The translations under genes were made by a program, and so were the position numbers. A stretch of 24,933 bases of DNA from CAZXBB01 sp964638815 (lineage in GTDB: Bacteria > Planctomycetota > Phycisphaerae > Phycisphaerales > SM1A02). Positions 1 to 8,777 of the stretch are shown one piece after another (within the stretch, counting starts at the first letter, position 1; every line of letters starts with the position of its first letter). Under the pieces are notes generated by a model that saw only the letters and a program-made list of their open reading frames with translations, did no database searches and was not told where the DNA came from. The DNA lies in NCBI GenBank assembly GCA_964638815.1, contig CAZXBB010000389.1:1-24933 (forward strand), in the 5' to 3' direction.

Positions 1-1257
1 AACGACCCGACGGGCGTGCATCCGCTGGCGTACGTGCGGGTTGCGAAACTCGCTGCCGCATTCGAGCCGAAGAACGCAGCCACGTTCTGCGAGACCGTCG
101 TCGCGGCGTCACCGGATCTGATCGAGAGCGCCGAACCGAACAGTCGCGTCGAGCTCCTCGGAGTCGAACCCAATGACCCACTCTACCCGAAGCAGTGGGG
201 CCCGCGGGCGATCGACGCGCCGGGCGCGTGGGCAATCACGATGGGGGATTCCTCGGTCGTGGTCGCAATGATCGATACCGGCCTCCAGTTCGACCACGAG
301 GAGTTTCCGCCCGAGACGCTCTGGACGAATCCCGGCGAGATTCCCGACAACGGCATCGACGATGACGCGAACGGATTCGTCGATGATGTGGTCGGCTGGA
401 ATTTTCTCAAGGACGACAACGCGCCGGATGACGAGCTCTTCGGCCATGGGACACCGGTCAGCGGCATCTTCGGCGCCCGGACGAATAACTCCGTTGGAAT
501 CGCCGGAATCGCACAGTCACGAATGATGATCGTCAAGGCTCTTCCCGGAGGGGTGGTCGCGCCAATCGCAGCCTTGTACTACGCCGCTGACATGGGAGCA
601 CAGGTCGCCAATTGCAGTTGGATAACTCCCGATTCTCCCGAGCTCGCCATGGCGATCGACTATGCGAGCGAGAATCAAATGACGGTGGTCGCGGGGGTGG
701 GCAATGACGGAATCCAAACCCCGAATTATCCGGCCGCATATCCGTCGGTGATCTGCGTCTCGGGCACGACCATCGACGATCTGTTCTGGGAGGGTTCGAC
801 GTACGGTCCATGGGTGGACGTGGCGGCGCCCGCGGACGCGATTATGTCGACAGCAACTCCTGCTCGCGGCTGGTATCGATCCGTCCGAGGTACATCGCTT
901 GCGGCGCCGCACGTCACCGGCCTGGCGGCATTGCTGTACTCGGTGGACCCGACGCTGCGTCCCGTAGACATTCGGGGCTTCATCCGTGCGTACGCCGACG
1001 ATCTCGGCACGCCCGGATTCGACGACTTCTTCGGCTACGGAAGGGTGAACGCAGCGCGAACGGTCTCGGCCGTGGTCGCCGCCGTCGCCTGCCCCGCTGA
1101 CGCGAATCGCGATGGCCTCGTCGGCATGGCCGACGTGCTGGCCATCCTCGCGAACTGGCAGACGGACGATTGGGAAGCCGACATCGACAATAGCGGCGTC
1201 GTTGACTTTGCTGACTTGCTGGCGGTCCTCGCGTCATGGGGACCGTGTGGTCCATAA
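1..1257 (+). CDS. Subtilisin-like (S8) serine protease with C-terminal dockerin-like domain, 5' end cut by window
   Basis: The frame is open from base 1, so the GTG at 16 is probably internal and the signal peptide and part of the propeptide lie outside the window. Numbering from that GTG, the catalytic triad is complete: Asp87 in MIDTG, His144 in GHGTPVSG and Ser294 in GTSLAAPH. The oxyanion-hole Asn230 sits in AGVGND. Residues 358-411 form two Asp/Asn-rich calcium-loop repeats (ADANRDGLVGMADVLAIL and ADIDNSGVVDFADLLAVL) bracketed by cysteines. This is the dockerin-like tail common on planctomycete secreted proteins. The protein is expected to be exported and to hydrolyse peptides outside the cytoplasm; the dockerin may tether it to a cohesin-like partner, which is not visible here. 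It converges on nuoI. The S8 assignment is firm; the substrate is unknown. Confidence 0.93.
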   Translation, partial: NDPTGVHPLAYVRVAKLAAAFEPKNAATFCETVVAASPDLIESAEPNSRVELLGVEPNDPLYPKQWGPRAIDAPGAWAITMGDSSVVVAMIDTGLQFDHEEFPPETLWTNPGEIPDNGIDDDANGFVDDVVGWNFLKDDNAPDDELFGHGTPVSGIFGARTNNSVGIAGIAQSRMMIVKALPGGVVAPIAALYYAADMGAQVANCSWITPDSPELAMAIDYASENQMTVVAGVGNDGIQTPNYPAAYPSVICVSGTTIDDLFWEGSTYGPWVDVAAPADAIMSTATPARGWYRSVRGTSLAAPHVTGLAALLYSVDPTLRPVDIRGFIRAYADDLGTPGFDDFFGYGRVNAARTVSAVVAAVACPADANRDGLVGMADVLAILANWQTDDWEADIDNSGVVDFADLLAVLASWGPCGP

Positions 1258-1293
1258 GCCGGGCTCACGCTGAGCCTCGCGATCCTGACGTGA

Positions 1294-1314
1294 TGCCCCG
1301 GACGAGATGGGGCA
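1294..1314. terminator. Hairpin between convergent protease and nuoI genes
   Basis: TGCCCC (1294-1299) and GGGGCA (1309-1314) form a perfect 6-bp stem with a 9-nt loop inside the 90-bp convergent gap. It could serve both genes as a terminator or 3' end stabiliser. No T-tract follows on either strand, so intrinsic termination is not assured. Confidence 0.35.
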
Positions 1315-1347
1315 CCCGGCACGTTCGGCTCTGCTGACCGCTCCCCC

Positions 1348-1905
1348 TCACATGGGCTTCTCGCCCACCGTCTGGTCGTAGACCTCGAGGAGCTTCGTCT
1401 TGTCGAAGATCATCTCGTTCCGCGACATGCCGACCACCTCGTAGTGCGGGGTCAGCTCGATCGCGTCAACGGGGCAGGCCTCTTCGCACATGCCGCAGTA
1501 GATGCACCGCAGTTCGTCGATGTCGAACATCTTCGGGTACTTCTCGCGGTCCTCCCAGGGCGACTCCTCGGCGACGATGTGGATGCAGTTCGCGGGGCAC
1601 GCGGTCGCGCACATGAAGCACGCGACGCAGCGGACCCGGCCGTCCTCGTCCTTGTTGAGCCGGTGCACGCCCCGGAAGTTCGACCGCTCCTGGCCTCCCT
1701 CGATGACGGGCCGGTCGTCACGCTTCTCCTCGGGGTACTGCAACACCCAGATGTTCTTCTTCTGCTTCCCGTCGCGGCCGACGTTCTGGAGCATGTGCCG
1801 CATGGTCGTCCCGAGCCCCTTGAAGATCGCCGGAAGGAACAGGGCGTCGGCCCGGCCGAGCTTCGCGGGCGTGACGTCGACGATTTCGGAGTCTGGGATG
1901 GCCAT
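1348..1905 (-). CDS. nuoI: NADH-quinone oxidoreductase subunit I (two 4Fe-4S ferredoxin domain)
   Basis: This 185-residue protein has the two cysteine motifs that bind clusters N6a and N6b: C93-x2-C96-x2-C99-x3-C103-P and C134-x2-C137-x2-C140-x3-C144-P. The N-terminus (LPAIFKGLGTTMRHML) is the amphipathic helix that lies on the membrane in NuoI/TYKY proteins. It passes electrons from the peripheral arm towards quinone in respiratory complex I. The ATG at 1905 is chosen because it gives the family length; the frame stays open further upstream but that part reads as the antisense of the atpZ region. A TACGAT hexamer ends 7 nt before the ATG, suggesting a very short or absent leader. No other nuo gene is in the window; it is divergent from the atp cluster. 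Identification is strong. Confidence 0.95.
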   Translation of the reverse strand: MAIPDSEIVDVTPAKLGRADALFLPAIFKGLGTTMRHMLQNVGRDGKQKKNIWVLQYPEEKRDDRPVIEGGQERSNFRGVHRLNKDEDGRVRCVACFMCATACPANCIHIVAEESPWEDREKYPKMFDIDELRCIYCGMCEEACPVDAIELTPHYEVVGMSRNEMIFDKTKLLEVYDQTVGEKPM

Positions 1906-1912
1906 GAGGCTG

Positions 1913-1918
1913 ATCGTA
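1913..1918 (-). promoter_or_regulatory. Candidate -10 element for nuoI
   Basis: On the minus strand TACGAT (4 of 6 matches to TATAAT) ends 7 nt before the nuoI ATG. The hexamer 17 bp upstream, TTCGGC, is a poor -35. If used, the transcript would start at or next to the start codon. The whole divergent gap to atpZ is only 36 bp, so promoters for both directions must overlap or lie within the coding regions. Confidence 0.25.
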
Positions 1919-1941
1919 CCCTCAATTGGTAAGCTGCCGAA

Positions 1942-2241
1942 ATGCCCGAGTCGATCGCCGAGCTGGAGCGTCGCAGACTCTGGCGTCTCGCCGGGATGGG
2001 CGCGACGCTGGCGTCGGAGATCCTCGCCGGCACCCTGATCGGCTGGGGGCTCGACGCCCTCTTCGGCACGAAGCCGACGCTCCTGATCATCTGCACGATC
2101 CTCGGCGTCGTCATCGGCATGGGCACGTTCCTGCGGACCGCGCTCCGGGAGAACCGAAAGTCCACGGGCGATGCCGCCGGGATCGCGGCGCATCTCCGCG
2201 AGCAGGCGGCGGACGGAAAGCAGGGCGGGGAGGACCCGTGA
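1942..2241 (+). CDS. atpZ: AtpZ/AtpI-type F0F1 ATPase accessory membrane protein
   Basis: This 99-residue protein has a short charged N-terminus, then two hydrophobic helices at about 17-38 and 47-64. The glycine-rich pattern SEILAGTLIGWGLDALFGTKP is the signature of the AtpZ family (formerly 'putative F0F1-ATPase subunit'). Family members are small inner-membrane proteins encoded at the head of atp operons and implicated in ATP synthase assembly or in Mg2+/Ca2+ uptake with AtpI. It is the first gene of the cluster, and its stop overlaps the next start (GTGA at 2238-2241), so the two are likely translationally coupled. No clear SD precedes the ATG. The family call is good, the exact role inferred. 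Confidence 0.8.
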   Translation: MPESIAELERRRLWRLAGMGATLASEILAGTLIGWGLDALFGTKPTLLIICTILGVVIGMGTFLRTALRENRKSTGDAAGIAAHLREQAADGKQGGEDP

Positions 2242-2711
2242 CCGGCGATCCGCGGGGCGCCGCGGAGCGCGAGGTCACCCTGCCGACCGGACGCTTCCTC
2301 GCCGTCATCTGGATCGCGGCCCTCGGGGCGGGCGCAGCCTTCGCGGCCGGGGCGGTGCTCCTCGGACTCGGGGACGCCGCGGCGTGGAACGGACCGATCG
2401 GGGCGGGTGTCGTGGCCGTCGCCGCCTCACTCGTCGTCCTCGGACTGCGGCCGTGGCGACCGCGGGCGATGCTCAACTGGCCCGTGCTCTGGGTGGCATC
2501 TTCTTTTGTGCGGCTGCTCGCCACACTCGCCGGAACCTACCTGCTATACTCCGCGACCCAATCGGGCGGGAGGAGCCTCTGGATGGCAGTGGCGCTCGCC
2601 TATCTTGCCGTGATGGTCGGCGAGACCCGCGTGTACGCGATGTCGATGAGACGAGTCGCTCCCGTCGCTCCCGCCGCTCCCGGAGCAGCCGAGCAATCGA
2701 CTCCGGAATAG
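2238..2711 (+). CDS. atpI: Probable ATP synthase subunit I-like membrane protein
   Basis: The start is the GTG at 2238, overlapping the atpZ stop by 4 nt. The 157-residue product has four hydrophobic segments (about 21-43, 53-70, 82-104 and 114-130) and an Ala/Pro-rich tail. Size, four-helix topology and position directly before atpB match the poorly conserved AtpI family, which helps assemble the c-ring. Sequence motifs alone do not prove it: the call rests largely on context. Its stop (TAG, 2709-2711) lies just before the atpB start. An alternative is a generic small membrane protein that happens to sit in the operon. Confidence 0.6.
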   Translation: MTGDPRGAAEREVTLPTGRFLAVIWIAALGAGAAFAAGAVLLGLGDAAAWNGPIGAGVVAVAASLVVLGLRPWRPRAMLNWPVLWVASSFVRLLATLAGTYLLYSATQSGGRSLWMAVALAYLAVMVGETRVYAMSMRRVAPVAPAAPGAAEQSTPE

Positions 2712-2716
2712 TGTCC

Positions 2717-3652
2717 ATGCTTCTGCTGGCGGCCGGTTCAAAAGATCCAGATCCGTTCGGGCACGTGCTCGACCGGGCGATCATTGGTGGTCAACACCCG
2801 GTCATCCCGGGCACCGAGGACCTCATGCTCTTCGGCGACCCGATCCTCACGATGCACATGGTGATGCTCGTGCTGGCGACCCTGCTGCTCCTGTGGGTGA
2901 TGGGCATCGCCGCGAAAGCGATCGGCACGGGCCCCGAGTCCGAGGGCAACGACCGCTATCTCACCCGCGGCCACTTCGGGCAACTCATCGAAGTGATCAT
3001 CGTCTATCTTCGCGACCACATCGTGAAGCCGGTCCTGGGCGACGACACCAGACGCTATCTCCCCTTCCTGCTGACGCTCTTCTTCTTCGTGCTGATGAAC
3101 AACGTGCTGGGGCTCATCCCCCTGCTCGACCTCCAGCACATCGCGGGCCTCCTGCTGTTCGACGACAGCCACTTCGCGGTGATCGGGGGCACGGCCACGG
3201 CCAACCTGGCGGTCACGGCCGGGCTCGCCCTGGTCTCGTTCATCGTCATCCAGGTGCATGGCATGCGCGACCTCGGCTTCGCCGGCTGGGCGCATCACCT
3301 GCTCGGCGGCGCGCCGGCGTACCTCGCGATCATCATGATCCCGGTGGAGCTCGCCGGGATGTTCATCAAGCCCGCGGCGCTGGCCATCCGCCTCTTCGCC
3401 AACATGATGGCCGGTCACATGCTGATGGCCACGCTCGCGCTGTTCGGCCTCATGGCCCTCCGGGGCCTCGACAGCTGGATCGCCGCGCTCGGCGTGTCGG
3501 TGGTTTCCGGGGCGTTCTCGATCGCGATCACCTTCCTCGAGGTGTTCGTCGCGTTCCTCCAGGCATTCATCTTTATGTTCCTCACGGCGGTCTTCATCGG
3601 CCAGCTTTCGCATCACGACGACCACGGCCACGCCGAGGCCGTTCACGCATAG
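2717..3652 (+). CDS. atpB: ATP synthase F0 subunit a
   Basis: Subunit a forms the two proton half-channels against the c-ring. The 311-residue protein carries the essential arginine in ALAIRLFANMMAGH (Arg224), preceded by the PVELAGMFIKP helix, and the conserved glutamine in LEVFVAFLQAFIFMFL (Gln282). About six membrane helices can be drawn. The C-terminus is histidine-rich (HHDDHGHAEAVH), which is unusual but harmless in appearance. The ATG at 2717 is preferred; an in-frame GTG at 2711 overlapping the upstream TAG by one base is an alternative adding two residues. It lies between atpI and atpE in the order typical of F0 genes. Identification is firm. Confidence 0.95.
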   Translation: MLLLAAGSKDPDPFGHVLDRAIIGGQHPVIPGTEDLMLFGDPILTMHMVMLVLATLLLLWVMGIAAKAIGTGPESEGNDRYLTRGHFGQLIEVIIVYLRDHIVKPVLGDDTRRYLPFLLTLFFFVLMNNVLGLIPLLDLQHIAGLLLFDDSHFAVIGGTATANLAVTAGLALVSFIVIQVHGMRDLGFAGWAHHLLGGAPAYLAIIMIPVELAGMFIKPAALAIRLFANMMAGHMLMATLALFGLMALRGLDSWIAALGVSVVSGAFSIAITFLEVFVAFLQAFIFMFLTAVFIGQLSHHDDHGHAEAVHA

Positions 3653-3717
3653 GGCGTCGTCGGTCGGACGGGGCCCGCTTCAATCACGATCAGCGCATCA
3701 CGGAGAATGCATCGAAA

Positions 3718-4068
3718 ATGAAACGAATCTTCCCCCTCATCTGCGTCGCGTTCGTCGGTATGGCCATCGCGGGGGCGACGAACGCCTGGGCGCAGGAAGA
3801 TGCCGCGAAGGAGCACGCCATCGCGCTCGTGAAGGGCGAGGGCGCCGGCCTGAGCAAGGGGATCGGCGGCGGTCTCGCGGCCGGGCTCGCGGTCATCGGC
3901 GCCGGCATCGGGATCGGCCGGATCGGCGGCTCCGCGTGCGAGGCGATCGCGCGTCAGCCGGAGATGGCCGGCCCGATCGGGACCAACATGATCATCACCG
4001 CCGCGCTCGTCGAGGGGGCCGCGCTCTTCGCGGTCGTCATCGGCCTGCTCGGCATTACAGGCGCCTGA
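3718..4068 (+). CDS. atpE: ATP synthase F0 subunit c with N-terminal signal-like extension
   Basis: The 116-residue product has the two-helix hairpin of the rotor proteolipid. A glycine-rich helix 1 (GIGGGLAAGLAVIGAGIGIG, about 48-67) is followed by the polar loop ARQPE (78-82), then helix 2 with the ion-carrying Glu99 in ALVEGAALFAVVIGLL. Helix 1 has no Gln and the residue after Glu99 is Gly, so the Na+ signature is absent and H+ use is inferred. Before this lies a 36-residue extension that reads as a signal peptide (MKRIFPLICVAFVGMAIAG, then TNAWAQED), so the mature protein may begin near residue 26. GGAG at 3702-3705 is a plausible SD. Its stop is 3 nt from the atpF start. Confidence 0.94.
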   Translation: MKRIFPLICVAFVGMAIAGATNAWAQEDAAKEHAIALVKGEGAGLSKGIGGGLAAGLAVIGAGIGIGRIGGSACEAIARQPEMAGPIGTNMIITAALVEGAALFAVVIGLLGITGA

Positions 4069-4071
4069 TCA

Positions 4072-4590
4072 ATGATCGTTCTCGCTGCAGGTGAGGCCAA
4101 CCCGGTCGCGGTCCAGCTCCTTCCCCTGCTCACGACGCTCGTCGTGTTCGGGATCGCGTTCTTCATCCTCAAGTCGAAGGTGTGGCCGCGCATCGAGGCG
4201 GGGCTCGACGAGCGGGATCGGAAGATCCGCGCCGAGATCCAGGCTGCCGAGGAAGCCCGCGAGAAGGCGGCGAAGGCGCTGACCGAGTACGAGGAGTCTC
4301 TGGCCGCGGCGCGCCACGAGGCCGCGGACATGATCGCCAGGGCGAAGGCCACGGCGAAGCAGGCCGGCGACGACCTGCGCAAGCGCAACGAGGAGGACCT
4401 CGCCGACATGAAGCAGCGGGCGACGCGCGAGATCCTCGCTGCCAAGCAGACGGCGATCGCCGAGATCCACAACGAGGCGTCGTCGCTCGCGGCGACCATC
4501 GCGTCGAAGATCCTCCAGCGAGAGATCTCCGTCGATGACCAGGACCGGCTGGTCGAGGAATCTTTGAAGGAGCTGAGTTCCGTGAACTAA
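4072..4590 (+). CDS. atpF: ATP synthase F0 subunit b
   Basis: The 172-residue peripheral-stalk subunit has one N-terminal membrane helix (about 14-34, LLPLLTTLVVFGIAFFILKS). A long charged, Ala/Glu/Lys-rich coiled coil then runs to about 150, including the family-typical VWPRIEAGLDERDRKI at the start. It dimerises and links subunit a to delta and alpha. The start ATG is 3 nt after the atpE stop. Immediately after its own TAA there is a strong SD-like GAGGAGAGG (4591-4599) that faces no nearby start codon; see the repeat feature that follows. Confidence 0.93.
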   Translation: MIVLAAGEANPVAVQLLPLLTTLVVFGIAFFILKSKVWPRIEAGLDERDRKIRAEIQAAEEAREKAAKALTEYEESLAAARHEAADMIARAKATAKQAGDDLRKRNEEDLADMKQRATREILAAKQTAIAEIHNEASSLAATIASKILQREISVDDQDRLVEESLKELSSVN

Positions 4591-4599
4591 GAGGAGAGG
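4591..4599 (+). promoter_or_regulatory. Orphan Shine-Dalgarno-like sequence after atpF
   Basis: GAGGAGAGG directly follows the atpF stop codon. It would be an excellent ribosome binding site, but the atpH start is 106 nt further on and no ATG or GTG follows within 15 nt. It may be the original atpH ribosome binding site, now separated from its gene by repeat expansion. Confidence 0.35.
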
Positions 4600-4641
4600 C
4601 ACAAGGGCCCGCTGGCACGAACACGACGCCTCCGCCTCCGC

Positions 4642-4712
4642 TTGAGCCAGGCTCGTTTGACCCAGGCCCGTTGACCCATGTTCGCTGACCCATGTTCGCT
4701 GACCCATGTCCG
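4642..4712 (+). repeat. Five degenerate 14-15 bp tandem repeats overlapping the atpH start
   Basis: Five head-to-tail units with consensus YTGACCCAKGYYCG lie at 4642-4655, 4656-4670 (15 bp), 4671-4684, 4685-4698 and 4699-4712. The last three are nearly identical. Each of these supplies an ATG (4678, 4692, 4706), and because the unit is 14 bp the three ATGs are in three different frames. Only the last opens the atpH frame. Confidence 0.85.
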
Positions 4713-5308
4713 ACGCCCTCGCCCAAATCTACGCCCGCAGCCTGTACGAGCTTGCCGACGAGGCCGGCGGCCGCGACAAGATCTTCGAGATCGCCGGGGA
4801 GCTCGAGGAGGTCTGCGAGCTCGGACGTGGCAACAGGCAGTTCGCCGAGTTCCTCGCCTCGCCCGTGATCGACCGGCACAAGCGGGGCGATGCGCTGGGG
4901 CGGGTGTTCCGCGACCGCGTCACTGATCTCACGCTCCGGTTCCTGCTCGTCGTCAACGACAAGGGGCGGCTCGGCCATCTCGAGCACATCAATACGGCGT
5001 TCGATCGCCTCGTGCAGGCCGCCCACGACCGGATCGAGGTGGACGTGTTCACCGCCGCCCCCCTGGGCGACGAGCAGGTGCGCGCGATCGCCGGCAAGAT
5101 CCGGGCCGCCCTCGGCAAGGAAGCCGTCCTGCATCCGTACACCGACCGCGCCATGCTCGGCGGCCTCAAGCTGCGCATCGGCGACCAGCTCATCGACGGT
5201 TCCGTGTCGACGAGGCTGCGCCGCATCAGGCAGCGTCTGGCGACGTCCGGCAATGCGAAGATTCGCGAGCGGTTCGACCGCATCATCGAGGACGAGGAGA
5301 CGTCATGA
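4706..5308 (+). CDS. atpH: ATP synthase F1 subunit delta (OSCP)
   Basis: The 200-residue protein begins with the delta-typical ALAQIYARSLYELADEAG. It ends with the family's conserved C-terminal strand-helix, MLGGLKLRIGDQLIDGSVSTRLRRIRQRL. Delta sits on top of the alpha3beta3 hexamer and holds the b stalk. The start at 4706 is the last of three ATGs in a 14-bp tandem repeat; the other two read out of frame. No SD is placed normally before it. The stop overlaps the start of the SIMPL gene (ATGA at 5305-5308), implying coupled translation. At 200 residues it is slightly longer than the usual 175-185. Confidence 0.93.
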   Translation: MSDALAQIYARSLYELADEAGGRDKIFEIAGELEEVCELGRGNRQFAEFLASPVIDRHKRGDALGRVFRDRVTDLTLRFLLVVNDKGRLGHLEHINTAFDRLVQAAHDRIEVDVFTAAPLGDEQVRAIAGKIRAALGKEAVLHPYTDRAMLGGLKLRIGDQLIDGSVSTRLRRIRQRLATSGNAKIRERFDRIIEDEETS

Positions 5309-6069
5309 GCACACTGCCGATTACCGTGGTCATCGTTCTTTTCCTCGCCATGGCGGGCGTGACCGGACGGCTCTCGCTGGCCGACGACACGGGCGCGCGC
5401 AAGCTCGAGGACACACCCAAGCTGACGGTCCGGGGCGAGGCGGAGCTGGACAAGCCGGCGGACGAGCTCCAGATCCGCATCGGGGTGGTGACGGAGAACC
5501 GCGAGGCCGCCGAGGCTCTCGACGAGAACAGCTCCCGCATGCTCGATGTGGTGGAGGCGCTCAAGCACGCCGGCCTCGAGAAGAACGAGTACGAGACCGG
5601 CCGCTTCCAGGTGCGTCCCAACTATTCGCGGCGCCCCCGCCAGGCCGGCCCCGACTGGAAGCCGCAGATCATCGGTTACGAGGTCGTCAACGACATCCTC
5701 GTCAAGACCGGCAAGCTCGACATGGCCGGCGAGCTGATCGAGCAGGCGAACAAGGCGGGCGCGAACACCATCGACGTGCTCGGCTTCACGCTCTCCGATC
5801 CGCGGAAGCACCGGGCGGAGGCGATCGCCACCGCGACGCGGAACGCGCGGGCCGACGCCGAGGCGCTCGCCGAGGCCGCCGGCCTCCGGCTGGTGCGCGT
5901 CCTCGCGATCAATCTCGACAGCACCCCGACGCCGGTCCGCGAGATGGCCTCGCAGCGCATGATGGCGATGGCGGCGGACGGCAGCGGCGCCACGCCACCC
6001 ATCACGCCCGGCGACGTGACCGTGCGGGCGGGCGTCACGATGATCTACGAGATCGCGCCGGCCGACTGA
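5305..6069 (+). CDS. Secreted SIMPL-domain (DUF541) protein inside the atp cluster
   Basis: The 254-residue protein has an N-terminal signal-like helix (about 4-26). A SIMPL/DUF541 domain follows over about 38-250: LTVRGEAELDKPADELQIRIGV, then GLEKNEYETGRFQVRPNY, YEVVNDILV, AGANTIDVLGFTLSD and ARADAEALAEAAG. SIMPL proteins (BP26/OMP28, YggE and the eukaryotic SIMPL) are periplasmic or outer-membrane-associated and oligomeric; YggE has been linked to oxidative stress. The gene overlaps atpH by 4 nt and ends 28 nt before atpA, so it is very probably co-transcribed with the ATP synthase genes. That position is unusual, and any functional link is inference. The domain call is strong, the role unknown. 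Confidence 0.85.
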   Translation: MSTLPITVVIVLFLAMAGVTGRLSLADDTGARKLEDTPKLTVRGEAELDKPADELQIRIGVVTENREAAEALDENSSRMLDVVEALKHAGLEKNEYETGRFQVRPNYSRRPRQAGPDWKPQIIGYEVVNDILVKTGKLDMAGELIEQANKAGANTIDVLGFTLSDPRKHRAEAIATATRNARADAEALAEAAGLRLVRVLAINLDSTPTPVREMASQRMMAMAADGSGATPPITPGDVTVRAGVTMIYEIAPAD

Positions 6070-6097
6070 GCCGACGCCACGAGCCAGGAACAGCACA

Positions 6098-7666
<1,569 letters not shown>

Positions 7667-7678
7667 GCCGGCAGCCCG

Positions 7679-8701
7679 ATGAACGATCCCCACCTCGATC
7701 GTGCGCTGCGGACCGTGGCCGCGTGCTGCCGGGTCGCGCGGCGCGTGCAGCAGCGACTCGACGAGGTGAGACGCATCACCAAGGACGACCGGAGCCCGGT
7801 CACCGTGGCCGACTTCGCCGTGCAGGCGATCGCCGCCATGGCGCTGCTGGAAGCCGACGCCGGAGCGCTGATCGTGGGCGAGGAGCGCGCGGACGTGCTG
7901 CGCAGCGACGACCAGAAGGAAGTGCGCGGCGCGGTCGTCGACGCCGTTCGGTCCATCCGCCCGGAGGCGACGGAAGACGATGTGCTGGACGCGATCGACC
8001 GGTGCAATCACGACGCGACCGGTGCGGCGTACTGGGCCCTCGACCCGATCGACGGCACGAAGGGATTCCTGCGTGGACAGCAGTACGCGATCGCCCTCGG
8101 CCGGATCGAAGGCGGCCGCGTGATGCTCGGCATCATGGGCTGCCCGAATCTGCCGGGCGCGTTCGACCGCCCGCTCGACGCGGCGGACGACGCGGGGACG
8201 ATGTACGCCGCGGCCCGCGGACGGGGCGCGCACGCCTATCGCGGCTGTTCCGCGGAAGCGGCGCCGGAGCCGGTCGCGGCCGCGGCCTACGACGGGACGG
8301 CCGCGGTCCGCATCTGCGAGTCGGTCGAGTCGGCCCACTCGAAGCAGTCGGACACCGCCCGGATCATCGAGGCCATCGGCAGCCCGTCCGCCCCGGTTCG
8401 TCTCGACAGCCAGTGCAAGTACGCCGTGGTTGCCCGCGGCCAGGCTGACGCGTACCTTCGCCTTCCGACCCGCAGGGACTACGTCGAGATGATCTGGGAC
8501 CACGCGGCGGGCAGCCTCATCGCCGAGGAGGCGGGCGCGGTGGTGACGGACGTGAGCGGGCGCCCGCTCGATTTTGCACGGGGACGTCAGCTCGAGACGA
8601 ACAAGGGGATCGTGTGCGCGGCGTCCGGCCTGCACGCGTCCCTGATCGACGTGATCGCGCGGCTCGGCATCGCCGACCCTGCGGCCGACCCTGCGGGCTG
8701 A
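7679..8701 (+). CDS. HAL2/CysQ-type 3'(2'),5'-bisphosphate nucleotidase family phosphatase
   Basis: The 340-residue protein belongs to the Li+-sensitive, Mg2+-dependent inositol monophosphatase superfamily. Metal-site motifs are in order: SPVTVADFAVQ (Asp45), GEE (67-69), LDPIDGTKGFLRG (121-133) and WDHAAGSLIAEEAGA (273-287). The run GTKGFLRGQQYAIAL is closest to the HAL2/MET22 branch, which turns 3'-phosphoadenosine 5'-phosphate into AMP and so relieves inhibition of sulfate assimilation and RNA turnover. Length fits HAL2 (about 350) rather than bacterial CysQ (about 250). It starts 12 nt after atpA and may ride on the same transcript. Activity on inositol phosphates cannot be excluded from sequence alone. 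Confidence 0.85.
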   Translation: MNDPHLDRALRTVAACCRVARRVQQRLDEVRRITKDDRSPVTVADFAVQAIAAMALLEADAGALIVGEERADVLRSDDQKEVRGAVVDAVRSIRPEATEDDVLDAIDRCNHDATGAAYWALDPIDGTKGFLRGQQYAIALGRIEGGRVMLGIMGCPNLPGAFDRPLDAADDAGTMYAAARGRGAHAYRGCSAEAAPEPVAAAAYDGTAAVRICESVESAHSKQSDTARIIEAIGSPSAPVRLDSQCKYAVVARGQADAYLRLPTRRDYVEMIWDHAAGSLIAEEAGAVVTDVSGRPLDFARGRQLETNKGIVCAASGLHASLIDVIARLGIADPAADPAG

Positions 8702-8777
8702 TTCGCCCGGGAGGGTCCGCCGCAGGGCGCCGAAGGCGACCGCGGGACGCGGAAGGGCCACAGGGGAGAATCGTGCC

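Noticed and set aside
1348..2193. N-terminal extension of nuoI to 281 residues
   Set aside because: The extra 96 residues are the antisense of atpZ and low complexity; MAIPDSEIV... gives the correct family length.
2541..2550. TGCTATACT extended -10 inside the atpI-like gene
   Set aside because: It encodes LLYS in a hydrophobic helix, lies 160 bp before atpB with no -35, and atpB is close-packed in the operon.
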